Origin: Myxococcota bacterium
GTDB taxonomy: Bacteria > Myxococcota_A > UBA796 > UBA9615 > JAKLKC01
Direction: 5' to 3'
NCBI GenBank assembly: GCA_023150875.1
Contig: JAKLKC010000002.1
Location: 178,737 to 242,736, forward strand
Length of the DNA: 64,000 nt
Shown piece after piece: positions 1 through 9,264 of this stretch. Under the pieces are notes generated by a model. It had not been told where the DNA came from. It was given only the letters and a program-made list of their open reading frames with translations, and made no database searches. The translations under genes and the position numbers were made by a program. Within the stretch, counting starts at the first letter, position 1; the number at the start of each line of letters is the position of its first letter.

Positions 1-21
1 CAAGCGCTCGGGCGCGGGCTG

Positions 22-39
22 GGGCACGGGCTCGGGCAC
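22..39. repeat. GGGCACGGGCTCGGGCAC short repeat, left of tatD-tcdA
   Basis: Direct reading; related copy at 1778..1801. Confidence 0.5.
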
Positions 40-78
40 GACTTGAGGGACGATGGGTGGCAACCGGATAGGCATGCG

Positions 79-876
79 ATGATCGATGCCCACTGCCATC
101 TCGACGACCACCGGTTCGATGCGGATCGGGCCGAGGCGATGGAGGCGGCCCGGCGGGTCGGGGTGCGGGGATTCGTGGTCGCGGGTGTCGGGCCCGGCCG
201 TTGGGAGCGCCAGCGGCGGCTGTGCGCCGACGTCGCCGACGCCTTCGCCTGCTACGGCCTCCACCCCTGGGCCGTCGCCCGGGCCCGGGACGACGGCGAG
301 GTCGATGGGGCGCTGGCGGAGCTGGAGCGGTTCCTGGAAGAAGCCCCCGCGGTGGGGCTGGGCGAGACGGGCCTCGACGCCTCGGGGCACGCGCCCCGGG
401 ACAGCCTCCCCCGCCAGGAGCGGGCCTTCCGGGCCCAGCTCCGCCTCGCCCGGGCCCGGGACCTCCCCCTGGTGCTCCACGTCGTCCGGGCCCACGAGGA
501 GGCGCTGCGGGTGGTGCGGGAGGAGGGGGTGCCCCCGCGGGGGGGCATGGTGCACTCCTTCGGAGGCGATCCCGAGCAGGCCCGCCGCTGGATCCGGCTG
601 GGGCTGTCGATCTCCCTGGGCCCCTCGGTCTGCGATCCCCGGGCGGAGCGGGCGCGCACGGTGGCCCGGGAGGTACCGGCGGACGCGCTGCTCATCGAGA
701 CCGACTGCCCCGACCAGGCGCCCTGGCCCGACCGGGGCCTCCGGAACGAGCCGTCCTGCCTCGCCCGGGTCGCCCTTGCCGTCGCCGCGATCCGGGACGA
801 AGATCCCCGCTCCCTGGGAGATCGGGCGGCGCGGAACGCCGCGCGACTCTTCCGCCTGCCCGCGGATCCCCGATGA
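79..876 (+). CDS. tatD: TatD family metal-dependent hydrolase (start at 79 gives MIDAHCHLDD; the ORF track starts at 43)
   Basis: N-terminal MIDAHCHLDD metal-binding motif, GLGETGLD, LVLHVVRAHEEAL, and LLIETDCP near the C-terminus. Confidence 0.9.
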   Translation: MIDAHCHLDDHRFDADRAEAMEAARRVGVRGFVVAGVGPGRWERQRRLCADVADAFACYGLHPWAVARARDDGEVDGALAELERFLEEAPAVGLGETGLDASGHAPRDSLPRQERAFRAQLRLARARDLPLVLHVVRAHEEALRVVREEGVPPRGGMVHSFGGDPEQARRWIRLGLSISLGPSVCDPRAERARTVAREVPADALLIETDCPDQAPWPDRGLRNEPSCLARVALAVAAIRDEDPRSLGDRAARNAARLFRLPADPR

Positions 877-1763
877 GCACCGGCCTCCGCCACCCCACCG
901 GGCCCGGCCCCGGAACCGATCCCTCCCCCGAGGCCCCCCCGGTCCTCGACGCGCCGGCCCTCGACGACCGCTACCGCCTGCACCGCCGCTTCGACCGGAT
1001 GGGCCGGCTGGTGGGGGACTCGGGCATGGAGAGGCTCTTCCGCGCCCACGCCATGGTCGTCGGCCTGGGCGGCGTGGGCTCGTTCGCCGCCGAGGGCCTC
1101 GCCCGTTCCGGCGTCGGCACCCTCACGCTGGTGGACTTCGACCAGGTGTGCGTCACCAACGCCAACCGCCAGCTCCACGCCCTGAAGGGCACGGTGGGGA
1201 GGCCCAAGGCCGAGGTGATGGCCGAGAGGATGCGCGCCATCAACCCCGCCGCCCTGGTGTTCGCCCGGGAGCAGTTCTACTCGGCCTCCACGTCCGACGA
1301 CCTGCTCTCCGAGGCCCCCGACGTCGTGATCGACGCCATCGACAACCTCACCGCCAAGGCACACCTCGTGGCTGCCTGCCGCGCCCGGGGGCTGCCCCTC
1401 GTCGTCTGCACCGGCGCCTCGGGTCGGATGGATCCGATGCGGATCAAGACCGCCGACCTGGCCGAGACCCGAGTGGACCCCCTGGCTCGGGAGCTGCGGG
1501 CCATGCTGCGGAAGCACCACGGCTTCCCCGACGAGGGCCCCTTCGGCGTGCCCGCCGTCTACACCGACGAGGCGCCGAGGGAGCCGGTGGACCTGGGCTA
1601 CGACCGGGGGCTCGGGTTCCGGTGCGTGTGTCCGAGCGGCGACAACGGCCTGCACACCTGCGACCGCCGGAACCGCATCTACGGGACGGCGGGGTTCGTG
1701 ACCGGCGCCCTGGGGCTGGCCGCGGCCTCCCTCGCCGTTCGCGCCTTGCTCGGGGAGGGCTGA
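873..1763 (+). CDS. tcdA: tRNA threonylcarbamoyladenosine dehydratase (TcdA/CsdL, ThiF/E1 family)
   Basis: VVGLGGVGSFAAEGLARSGVGTLTLVDFDQVCVTNANRQLHAL nucleotide-binding motif; RCVCPSGDNGLHTCDRRNRIYGTAGFVTG C-terminus; ATGA overlap with tatD. Confidence 0.92.
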   Translation: MSTGLRHPTGPGPGTDPSPEAPPVLDAPALDDRYRLHRRFDRMGRLVGDSGMERLFRAHAMVVGLGGVGSFAAEGLARSGVGTLTLVDFDQVCVTNANRQLHALKGTVGRPKAEVMAERMRAINPAALVFAREQFYSASTSDDLLSEAPDVVIDAIDNLTAKAHLVAACRARGLPLVVCTGASGRMDPMRIKTADLAETRVDPLARELRAMLRKHHGFPDEGPFGVPAVYTDEAPREPVDLGYDRGLGFRCVCPSGDNGLHTCDRRNRIYGTAGFVTGALGLAAASLAVRALLGEG

Positions 1764-1777
1764 GTTCGGGCGCTGGC

Positions 1778-1801
1778 GGGCTCGGGCACGGGCTCGGGCA
1801 C
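1778..1801. repeat. GGGCTCGGGCACGGGCTCGGGCAC (two 12-nt units), right of tatD-tcdA
   Basis: Direct reading; related copy at 22..39. Confidence 0.55.
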
Positions 1802-2079
1802 GTGGAGTTGCGGGGATCGGGCGGTGCCTGAGCCATCGGGAGGGGCAGGTGGCGGGGACCTGATCGGAAGCCACCTCGCGCGGGCGCCGCGGGGACCGAT
1901 GTGTTATAGATGCCAGCCTCTCGGGCGGCCCGGGGCGCCCTGTCCCCTGCCCCGGGGGATGGGTCCTGCCCGCCGGATCGACGGTCCCGGGCGGAACGCG
2001 GGCCCGCCGCGCAGCTTCCAGGAGTGGTCCTGCCCAAGTCCCAGAACAGGCCGGAAGCCCCCCAGGCCGGGAAGGCGCC

Positions 2080-3078
2080 ATGAGCGTCGACGCGCTCGTG
2101 TCCTTCCTGCGCTCCATCGAGTACGAGGGACGCGCCCCGGCGGGGCCCGCGCCCGCGTTCGAGGACGCGAGGGCCTGGATCGCCGCGCCCCCCGCGGAGC
2201 TGAGGCCGCCGCTGGTGGGGATCGCGGTCCGCGCGGCGGCTCGGCTGGGGGTCCGGACGCCCCCCGGGGGAGCTGGCCCGCTCAGCGCCGGCGCCCTGGG
2301 CCTCGCCGCCGCCGCCCAGGCCCTCGCCGCCGCCGGCGCGGGGGCGGATCCTTCGGGGCTCCCCACGGCGGAGCGTCTGGCGGAGGTGATCCCGACCGCC
2401 TCGGGCTGGGACCTCTTCGCCTACCACGGCGTCCTGTCCGCCCTGCATCGCTCCCTGCCGCCGGGCTCGCCCGCGCGCTTCGCCGCCGCCTCCCTGGTGG
2501 CCCGCTCCCCGCTCACCGCCCTCCTCTGGCACGCCGACCCCGGCGAGGGCGCCCGGGGACCGGCCGTGGCGCTGTTGCTGGACGTGGCCCGGGAGGGGCA
2601 CCCCCTCGCCACCGCCGTGGCCCGCGGCTGGGCCGACGGCCCCGACGAGGCCGGCTCCTGGCGCTGGCGGGCCTTCCTGCTGGATGGGCTGGCCAGGGCG
2701 GAGGGAGGGGCGGCCTGCGCGCTGGACTACTACGGCCACCTCGCCCTGCGGATCCGCGACGAGGGGGTGGACGTCGTCGCCCGCGCCGAGTCGGTCCTCA
2801 GGGACCCGTCGCCGGACGCCTCCGCGTCCACCTGGGCGACGGCCTTCGCCGCCGCGATGGCCCCCCTCGGGCGCCTCCGGGTCCTGGGGGCCGCGACCCT
2901 GGCGGCCCGGGGCGTCCCCCCGGACCTGGCGGTGCGCGCGGCCCGCGTCGCCCGCCTGGGGGAGGCCCTGGGCGCCGCCGCCCGCATCGAGGCCGTTCCC
3001 GATTCTTCCACCGAGACCCCCGAGAACGAAGGGGAGGCGTCCGGGACGCCCCCCCGGGAGGAGAGCCCGTGGGCCTGA
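2080..3078 (+). CDS. Uncharacterised protein, first gene of the MoxR/WD40 locus
   Basis: 332-aa ORF with consistent codon bias; overlaps the start of the MoxR gene. Confidence 0.75.
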   Translation: MSVDALVSFLRSIEYEGRAPAGPAPAFEDARAWIAAPPAELRPPLVGIAVRAAARLGVRTPPGGAGPLSAGALGLAAAAQALAAAGAGADPSGLPTAERLAEVIPTASGWDLFAYHGVLSALHRSLPPGSPARFAAASLVARSPLTALLWHADPGEGARGPAVALLLDVAREGHPLATAVARGWADGPDEAGSWRWRAFLLDGLARAEGGAACALDYYGHLALRIRDEGVDVVARAESVLRDPSPDASASTWATAFAAAMAPLGRLRVLGAATLAARGVPPDLAVRAARVARLGEALGAAARIEAVPDSSTETPENEGEASGTPPREESPWA

Positions 3079-4310
3079 GCCCCGAGTCCCGCGATCGCGT
3101 CGCCCGCCTGCAAGCGATCGGCGCGGAGCTGAAGTCGACCTACGTGGACAAGGACCTGGTGGTCGACCTGATGGCGCTGGCGCTGATCACGAGGGAGCAC
3201 CTGCTCCTCCTCGGACCGCCCGGCACCGCCAAGTCGGCGCTGATCAAGCGGATGTCCACCCTCCTGGACGCGCGGTACTACGAGTACCTGCTGACCCGCT
3301 TCTCCGAGCCGTCGGAGCTCTTCGGCCCCGTGGACCTCGCCGCCCTCCAGGACGGTCGCTACTCGGTGAAGACGGCGGGCATGGCCCCCGAGGCGGAGAT
3401 CGTCTTCCTGGACGAGATCTTCAAGGCCAACAGCGCCATCCTCAACGCCCTGCTCTCCCTGATCAACGAGCGTGTCTTCTACAACGGCAACGTCCGCCAG
3501 GAGGTGCCCCTGGTCTCGGTGATGGGGGCCTCCAACGACCTCCCCACCGACACCTCCCTCGGCGCCCTCTTCGACCGCTTCCTGCTGCGGGTGCAGACCG
3601 AGTCGGTGCCCGACGAGAAGGTCGAGGACCTGCTGGAGAGCGGATGGTCCCTGGAGGTCGAGGGGATCCGCAGGGCCTCCGGCACCGACGCCTCCCCGGC
3701 TCCCAAGGGAAGGAGCAAGGCATCGGCCCGATCGGCCGCGCCCGCGGCCTCCCCCTCGGCCCGCCGGGGCCTCTCCGTCGCCGACCTCCTGGGCCTGCAC
3801 GGCGAGCTCGGCCACATCGACCTCCGCCCCGTGCTCCGGGAGTACCACCAGGTCATCCGCGAGGTCCGCGCCGAGGGCATCCCCTTCAGCGACCGGCGCT
3901 CCATCAAGAGCCTGAAGCTCATCGCCGCCTCGGCGATGCTCCGGGGCGACGCCTCGGCCCGGGCCCGGGACCTGTGGCCCCTGGTCCACACCTGGAGCCG
4001 CCCCGAGCAGCTCGGGCGCCTCCAGGAGATCGTGCTGCCCCGGGTCGAGGCCGACGGCGGCGCGGCCCTCACCGTGGACCGCCCCCTGGACGAGGTCGTC
4101 ACCGACCTGGGCCTGCTGGAGGCGGAGGCGGGGGCGCTCCGGGGCGAGGCGTCCTTCCTCGCCCACCTCCGCTCCCTGGGGAACCTGCGGCGGGAGCTGC
4201 TGGGGGGACAGGGGGACCGCGCGCGCCGCGACGAGCTCCTGGCCCGGTGCGACCGGATGGTCGAGGCGACCCTCGCCCGCATGGGCACCGTCACGGCCCA
4301 GGCGGTCTAG
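3069..4310 (+). CDS. MoxR/RavA-type AAA+ ATPase (GTG start at 3069 likely)
   Basis: Walker A LLLGPPGTAKSALIK, Walker B AEIVFLDEIFKANSAILNALLSLINERVF, sensor 1 SVMGASNDLPTDTSLGALFDRFLLR. Confidence 0.93.
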   Translation: MGLSPESRDRVARLQAIGAELKSTYVDKDLVVDLMALALITREHLLLLGPPGTAKSALIKRMSTLLDARYYEYLLTRFSEPSELFGPVDLAALQDGRYSVKTAGMAPEAEIVFLDEIFKANSAILNALLSLINERVFYNGNVRQEVPLVSVMGASNDLPTDTSLGALFDRFLLRVQTESVPDEKVEDLLESGWSLEVEGIRRASGTDASPAPKGRSKASARSAAPAASPSARRGLSVADLLGLHGELGHIDLRPVLREYHQVIREVRAEGIPFSDRRSIKSLKLIAASAMLRGDASARARDLWPLVHTWSRPEQLGRLQEIVLPRVEADGGAALTVDRPLDEVVTDLGLLEAEAGALRGEASFLAHLRSLGNLRRELLGGQGDRARRDELLARCDRMVEATLARMGTVTAQAV

Positions 4311-4316
4311 ATCGGG

Positions 4317-5087
4317 ATGGCCGCGCCCCCCCTCGCCGAGACCGGCGCCGCCACCGGTCGGAAGCCGAGCCTGTGGGCCCGTGCCGGCTGGTGCTACCTC
4401 CAGGCGGGCGAGCTCAAGTCGGCGGCCCGGTGCGCCGAGTCCGCGGGCGACCTCGGCCTCCAGGCGAGCGTCGCCGAGGCCGGCGGCGACTTCGCCGGGG
4501 CCGGGAGGCTCTACGAGCGGGCCGGGCAGCTCGGCGAGGCGGTCCGCTGCCTCTCCCAGGCGGGCTCCTTCGTCGAGGTGGCCCGGATCCAGCTCGGCGG
4601 CGTCGATCCCGTGGCCGGAGCGGAGCTGACCCTGGAGCGCCGACTGCCCCCGGCGCCCGCGGTAGCCGCCCTGGAACGCCTGCTGCGGGACAGCCCCGAG
4701 GACGCGCCCATCCGCCTCCGGGCGGTGCCCGCCCTGGCGTCGCTCCTGGCGCGGGCCGGGCGCGTCGCCGAGGCGCGGGGGACCCTCCAGGACCACGGCC
4801 GATGGCTCTCCCGCACCGACTCCGCCCGCTCCCCCGAGGACCGGGCCCGGGGCTGGCTCCGGCTGGCCGAGGCGGCGGCCCGGGGCGGTTGGGACGGGCT
4901 CGGGCTGACGGCGATCGCGCTGGCGGCGTCCGCCGCTCCCCCCCAGGAGGGGACCCGGGACGAGGTCCGACGGGCCTGGGGAGAGGCAGGCGGGGAGCCC
5001 ACGTCCCTGCCCTGGCCCGAACACGCATTCGACGACGGGGAGGGCCGACGCGCCGCCCGCAGGAGGAAGCGCCGTGAGCGCGGATGA
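4317..5087 (+). CDS. Helical-repeat (TPR-like) protein, MoxR locus
   Basis: Helix-hairpin repeats such as AGWCYLQAGELKSAARCAESAG and FAGAGRLYERAGQLGEAVRCLSQAG; 6 nt after the MoxR stop; overlaps the next ORF. Confidence 0.75.
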   Translation: MAAPPLAETGAATGRKPSLWARAGWCYLQAGELKSAARCAESAGDLGLQASVAEAGGDFAGAGRLYERAGQLGEAVRCLSQAGSFVEVARIQLGGVDPVAGAELTLERRLPPAPAVAALERLLRDSPEDAPIRLRAVPALASLLARAGRVAEARGTLQDHGRWLSRTDSARSPEDRARGWLRLAEAAARGGWDGLGLTAIALAASAAPPQEGTRDEVRRAWGEAGGEPTSLPWPEHAFDDGEGRRAARRRKRRERG

Positions 5088-6912
5088 GCGCGGCTGGGGC
5101 CTGAGGGCCCGGCTGAAGCAGGTCGTGAAGGACCGGATCCTCGGCGGGACGCCGGGCCGCGAGGCGGATCCGTCCCCCCGCGCCGCCACCCCGCCGCCCC
5201 CCCCGGCGCCGGTGGCGACGGCGGAGGCGACGGCGACGCCGGAGGCTCCCGCCGCCGATCCCCAGGAGGCCCACGCCTCCCTCCTCAGCCCCCTCCGCCT
5301 GCTGGCGCCCGCCGAGGACGCGGTGCACGCGGCGCGGGTGATCGAGGCCGTGGCCGCCGCCGTGCCCACCGCCCGCTTCTCCGCCCGGGTCCCCCCCGGG
5401 GGCCGGGGTCGCCGCTACCTCTTCGTGGAGATCCCCGGAGGCCGCGGGGCGAGGGAGGCCCTGGCCTCCGCCTCCGAGGCGGCCCGGGAGGCCGGCTCGC
5501 CGGCCCTGCTGGGCTTCGCCGACGCCTATCGCCCCGGCGATCCCGGCGCCGCCAGCTCCGACGCCCCCGGCCCCGGAGTCGACCGGCTCCGCCTGGGCTC
5601 CCGCGCCGCCGCCGCCGACGGAGGGTCCGCCCCCGGGGTGGCCCCGGAGGAGGAGCGGGAGATCGACCTCGCTGGGTGGCCCCTCCACGGGGTGCGGGAG
5701 ATCGTGGGGGCCCTGCCCCTCTTGGAGAACCGCCTCCCCGAGCCCTCCTCCCGGGCGTGGGTCCGCCTGCCGGCGGTGATGCTCCGGGGGGCGGTGGTGC
5801 GCCTCTCCCAGGCCCGGGTGACCTGCCGGGCGGCGGCCATCCGGGTCGACCGCTTCGCCGGCCACGCCCACCTGCGGGACCAGGTGCTGCTGGCGGTGGA
5901 GGACCACGGCGGCTCCCCCCTGCCCGAGCACCTGCTGGAGGCCCTGGCGCGCCTCGCCGGCGCCGCGGTCTACCGCCCCGCCGAGGGCTCGGGGGGGGAC
6001 CGCTTCCTGGTGCAGAGGGGCTGGCGCCTGCCCATCTCGGGCTCGACGCTGTCGGGCCTCCTGGCGGAGACCGAGCTGCACCTCTTCGGCGGCCCCGGCG
6101 ACGGCCACCTGGTCCTGGACGAGGTCCCCGACTTCCGCCCCGTGGCCATCCCCGCCCTCGCCGAGGCTCCGGGCCCCGCGGAGAGGGTGCAGGCCGGGCC
6201 GGCCGGGCCCATCCCCGGGGTGGCGGTCCGCCTCGTGCCCCGTCCCCCCGGACCCGCCCCCGCCGAGGCCCTGCTGCTGAGCGAGCGCGAGCTGGGCTGG
6301 CTGGTGCGCCTCCTCCCCCACCTGCCCGGGCGTTGGATGGAGCGCCTCCAGGTCGTCCGGGGCAGGGACGTCTCGCTCCTCGTCTGCGACGGCCCCCTGC
6401 CCCCCTCGCTCCCCTTCGGCGTCCCCCTCCGGCGCCGCGACCCTCCCACCCTCCTGGTGGAGGCGCACCACGACCTGGACCCCGATCTCGACAGGGAGTC
6501 CCTGCGCGTGGTCGCCGGACTCGAGGAAGGGACCCTGGAGGCGTGGCTCCCCGGCCGCCGCCTCCGCTTCCCCGTCTCCGCCGTCCGCCCCGCCGCGGAC
6601 CTCGTCGCCGTGGATCCGGGCCTGGTGCCCGAGGGTGTGACCCCCCTGGACGAGGGCTTCTCGTGGAAGCTCGAGCAGTCCCGGGGGGACGCCGGGGGCG
6701 GTGAGGGCGAGACCGCCGAGGCCACGCCCGGGGGGATCTCCCTGGACGGCCGGCGCGCCCTGCTGGCGGACGCCGCGAAACTCGCCGCCGCGGGGCAGTT
6801 CAGCGAGGCTGCGGCGATCCACGAGCGCATGGGGGAGTACGGGAAGGCCGCGCGGCTGTACGAGCGCGCCGCCGAGGACGAGGAGCGCCGGAGGGCCCGC
6901 CGCCGGGCGTGA
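5074..6912 (+). CDS. Large uncharacterised protein, MoxR locus, C-terminal helical hairpins
   Basis: 612-aa ORF overlapping the upstream gene by 14 nt; C-terminal FSEAAAIHERMGEYGKAARLYERAAED resembles repeats in the upstream protein. Confidence 0.8.
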   Translation: MSADERGWGLRARLKQVVKDRILGGTPGREADPSPRAATPPPPPAPVATAEATATPEAPAADPQEAHASLLSPLRLLAPAEDAVHAARVIEAVAAAVPTARFSARVPPGGRGRRYLFVEIPGGRGAREALASASEAAREAGSPALLGFADAYRPGDPGAASSDAPGPGVDRLRLGSRAAAADGGSAPGVAPEEEREIDLAGWPLHGVREIVGALPLLENRLPEPSSRAWVRLPAVMLRGAVVRLSQARVTCRAAAIRVDRFAGHAHLRDQVLLAVEDHGGSPLPEHLLEALARLAGAAVYRPAEGSGGDRFLVQRGWRLPISGSTLSGLLAETELHLFGGPGDGHLVLDEVPDFRPVAIPALAEAPGPAERVQAGPAGPIPGVAVRLVPRPPGPAPAEALLLSERELGWLVRLLPHLPGRWMERLQVVRGRDVSLLVCDGPLPPSLPFGVPLRRRDPPTLLVEAHHDLDPDLDRESLRVVAGLEEGTLEAWLPGRRLRFPVSAVRPAADLVAVDPGLVPEGVTPLDEGFSWKLEQSRGDAGGGEGETAEATPGGISLDGRRALLADAAKLAAAGQFSEAAAIHERMGEYGKAARLYERAAEDEERRRARRRA

Positions 6913-6936
6913 CCCGGGCGGGGAGAGCGGCATCCC

Positions 6937-9237
6937 ATGGCGACCACCGACTTCGATCCGACCCACACCCTGCCCCTGGCCCGACCCGGGGGCGCGGTGG
7001 CCTTCAGCCCCGACGGCCGGCGCCTCGCCGTCCAGTGCGCCAACTACGAGGTCCGCGTCGTCGACGTCGACGCCGTCGCCGAGGTGGCCCGGGTGCCCGG
7101 CCACCCCTTCGGCGCCTGCTGGGACGGGATCGCCTGGTCCCCCGACGGGCGCTGGCTGGCGGTGAAGGGTCCCGGGCGGAACGAGGCGTCGGTCTGGGAC
7201 GCCGAGGGCACGGCGGTGCGGGTGGTCCTCCGGGGCCACGCCGACCTCGTCCACGCCGTGCGCTTCTCCGCGGACGGCCGGTGGTTGGCCACCGCCGGCG
7301 ACGATGGCACCGCCCGCCTCTGGGACCCGGGTTCGGGCCGCTGCCGCGCCGTGATGCGCCTGCCCAACGAGACCCAGGCCCTCAACGTCGCGTTCTCCCC
7401 CGACGGCCGCTGGCTGGCCACGGGGGGCCTGGACACCGCCGTGCGCCTGCACGCCCTCCCCGACGGCGAGGTCGGCCCCCAGATGCTCGGCCACGGCGGC
7501 GGGGTCCGGGCCCTCGCCTTCACCTCCGACGGCCGCTTCCTGCTCTCGGGGGCCAGCGACGGCGAGGTGCGGGCCTGGAGCCTGACGGACTTCCGGGCGG
7601 AGATCGCGCTGCGGGGCCACGACGGCTCGGTGCTGGGGATCGCCGCCTCCCCCGACGGACGGCTCGCCGCCACCGCCGGCCGCGACAAGACGGTGCGGGT
7701 GTGGGACCTGGCGAGCCGCCAGGCGCTGAGGGTCCACACGACGGCCGACTGGGTCTGGTCCGTCGACTTCTCGCCCGACGGGCGCTGGCTCGCCGCCGGC
7801 TGCGGCGACCGCACCCTCAGGCTGTGGGACACCCGTCCCCTGGGGATCCGCCCCTCCTCGGACCGGGTGGACCAGGACCCCCTGCCCATCTGGCTCGCCG
7901 GGCAGAAGGCGATGCTGGAGCAACTGGCGAAGGTCTGGCCCCCTGGGGGGCGTCCCGCCGAGCTCCCCCCGCTGGCGGCCACGGTGCGGACGGCGGCCCT
8001 CGGCGATAGGGCCCTCCCCTTCGCCCTGGCCATCGAGACCCTGATGCACCCCCGGGCGGGGGCGGCCCTGCGCCGGGCGGTGGCCGAGGTGCCCCCCATC
8101 GGCGAGATCGGCCGCGCCCTCCCCGCCCTGGCCCGGTGCAACGCCCTGAAGCCCGACGCCCACCGCCTGTGGCCGGAGCTGGTGGCGGCCGTGGTGAACC
8201 TCGTCCAGGACGGGGTCGGGGTCGCCCCCACCCTGCGCCTACCCCCCGGCGTCCCCGCCGAGCGCGCCTGCGCCGCCCTGGAGGCGCTGGCGCACGAGGT
8301 CCTGAACCTCCCCCGGGACGACGACGCCCCGCCCCTCCCGCGGCCCCGGGTGGGGGACCGGCCACCCGCCGGCTTCCTGCTGGGCAGCGGCGCCCCCGAG
8401 CGCCTGGAGCGCAACGCCGCGGAGCTCCCCGACGACCTGCTGGGCCGCCTCAGGGCCCTCGGTCCGGACCTGCCCCGGGACCTCCGCCCCCTGGCGGGCG
8501 CCTGGGCCGCCGAGGACCGCCTCGCCGCCCGCTCCCCGATGATCAAGAGGCTGCTGGAGCGGGGCGCCGAGGCCGCCCGCGGCTCCTCGGACCCGGAGCA
8601 GCTCGGGGCGGCCGTGGGCGGGGTCACCGGTGTCGACCGCAAGGGGGACTGGCGCAGCCTCCTCCACACCCAGCTCGTGCTCCCCCGGGACGAGCTGATG
8701 CGCCGCTTCCACGCCGGTGGGCTCCTCTTCCGGGGCCGGGAGCAGGAGCCCCCCCCCACCTACGCGCCGGCCCTGCTGCTGGTCAGCCGCGAGGCGCCCA
8801 TGGCCACGGCGGCGGGCCTCGCCGCCCGCACCATGGCCTACGTCCTGGGGCGCCTGCTGCGGGAACAGAAGGTGCCGCTCCGGGTCGCCTCCTTCGCGGG
8901 CGGTCAGGTCGATCCGCCGCGGATCGTCGCCAGCGAGGCCGATCTCCTCCCCCTCCTCCGCCCCGCCGAGGCGGCCTGGCCCGAGCCCGACGTCGTCCTG
9001 GAGGCCGCCGGCGCCGCGCTGGCGAAGCTGCCCGCCAGTTCGGTCCCGCCCCGCCTGTTCGTGGTGTCCTGGCCCGGCTGGCTGGAGACCGCCCCGGGGG
9101 ACCCCGGCCCCCGCCTCGCGTCCCTGCGCTCCCGCGCGGACCTCCGCCTGCTCGCGGCCACTCCCGAGGCCATGAAGGACCCGGATCGGGTCCTGGTGCA
9201 GTTCCTGGGTGGCACGGCGGGGGGCGTGGTGGGCTGA
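6937..9237 (+). CDS. WD40 beta-propeller protein with C-terminal degenerate vWA-like domain
   Basis: At least six WD-type blades (VAFSPDGRRLAV, VRFSADGRWLATAGDDGTARLWDP, VAFSPDGRWLATGG, LAFTSDGRFLLSGASDGEVRAW, IAASPDGRLAATAGRDKTVRVWDL, VDFSPDGRWLAAGCGDRTLRLWDT); C-terminal PALLLVSREAPMATAAGLAARTMAYVLGRLLREQKVPLRVASF resembles a vWA beta1-alpha1-beta2. Confidence 0.88.
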   Translation: MATTDFDPTHTLPLARPGGAVAFSPDGRRLAVQCANYEVRVVDVDAVAEVARVPGHPFGACWDGIAWSPDGRWLAVKGPGRNEASVWDAEGTAVRVVLRGHADLVHAVRFSADGRWLATAGDDGTARLWDPGSGRCRAVMRLPNETQALNVAFSPDGRWLATGGLDTAVRLHALPDGEVGPQMLGHGGGVRALAFTSDGRFLLSGASDGEVRAWSLTDFRAEIALRGHDGSVLGIAASPDGRLAATAGRDKTVRVWDLASRQALRVHTTADWVWSVDFSPDGRWLAAGCGDRTLRLWDTRPLGIRPSSDRVDQDPLPIWLAGQKAMLEQLAKVWPPGGRPAELPPLAATVRTAALGDRALPFALAIETLMHPRAGAALRRAVAEVPPIGEIGRALPALARCNALKPDAHRLWPELVAAVVNLVQDGVGVAPTLRLPPGVPAERACAALEALAHEVLNLPRDDDAPPLPRPRVGDRPPAGFLLGSGAPERLERNAAELPDDLLGRLRALGPDLPRDLRPLAGAWAAEDRLAARSPMIKRLLERGAEAARGSSDPEQLGAAVGGVTGVDRKGDWRSLLHTQLVLPRDELMRRFHAGGLLFRGREQEPPPTYAPALLLVSREAPMATAAGLAARTMAYVLGRLLREQKVPLRVASFAGGQVDPPRIVASEADLLPLLRPAEAAWPEPDVVLEAAGAALAKLPASSVPPRLFVVSWPGWLETAPGDPGPRLASLRSRADLRLLAATPEAMKDPDRVLVQFLGGTAGGVVG

Positions 9238-9264
9238 TCCCGGCGGACGACCGCCCGGGCCCCG

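Noticed and set aside
2684-5077. 797-aa plus-strand ORF
   Set aside because: Out of frame with MoxR; Pro/Arg/Gly-rich frame-shifted translation
4414-8163. 1249-aa ORF on the minus strand
   Set aside because: Antisense to the MoxR-locus proteins that have clear domain motifs; low-complexity translation
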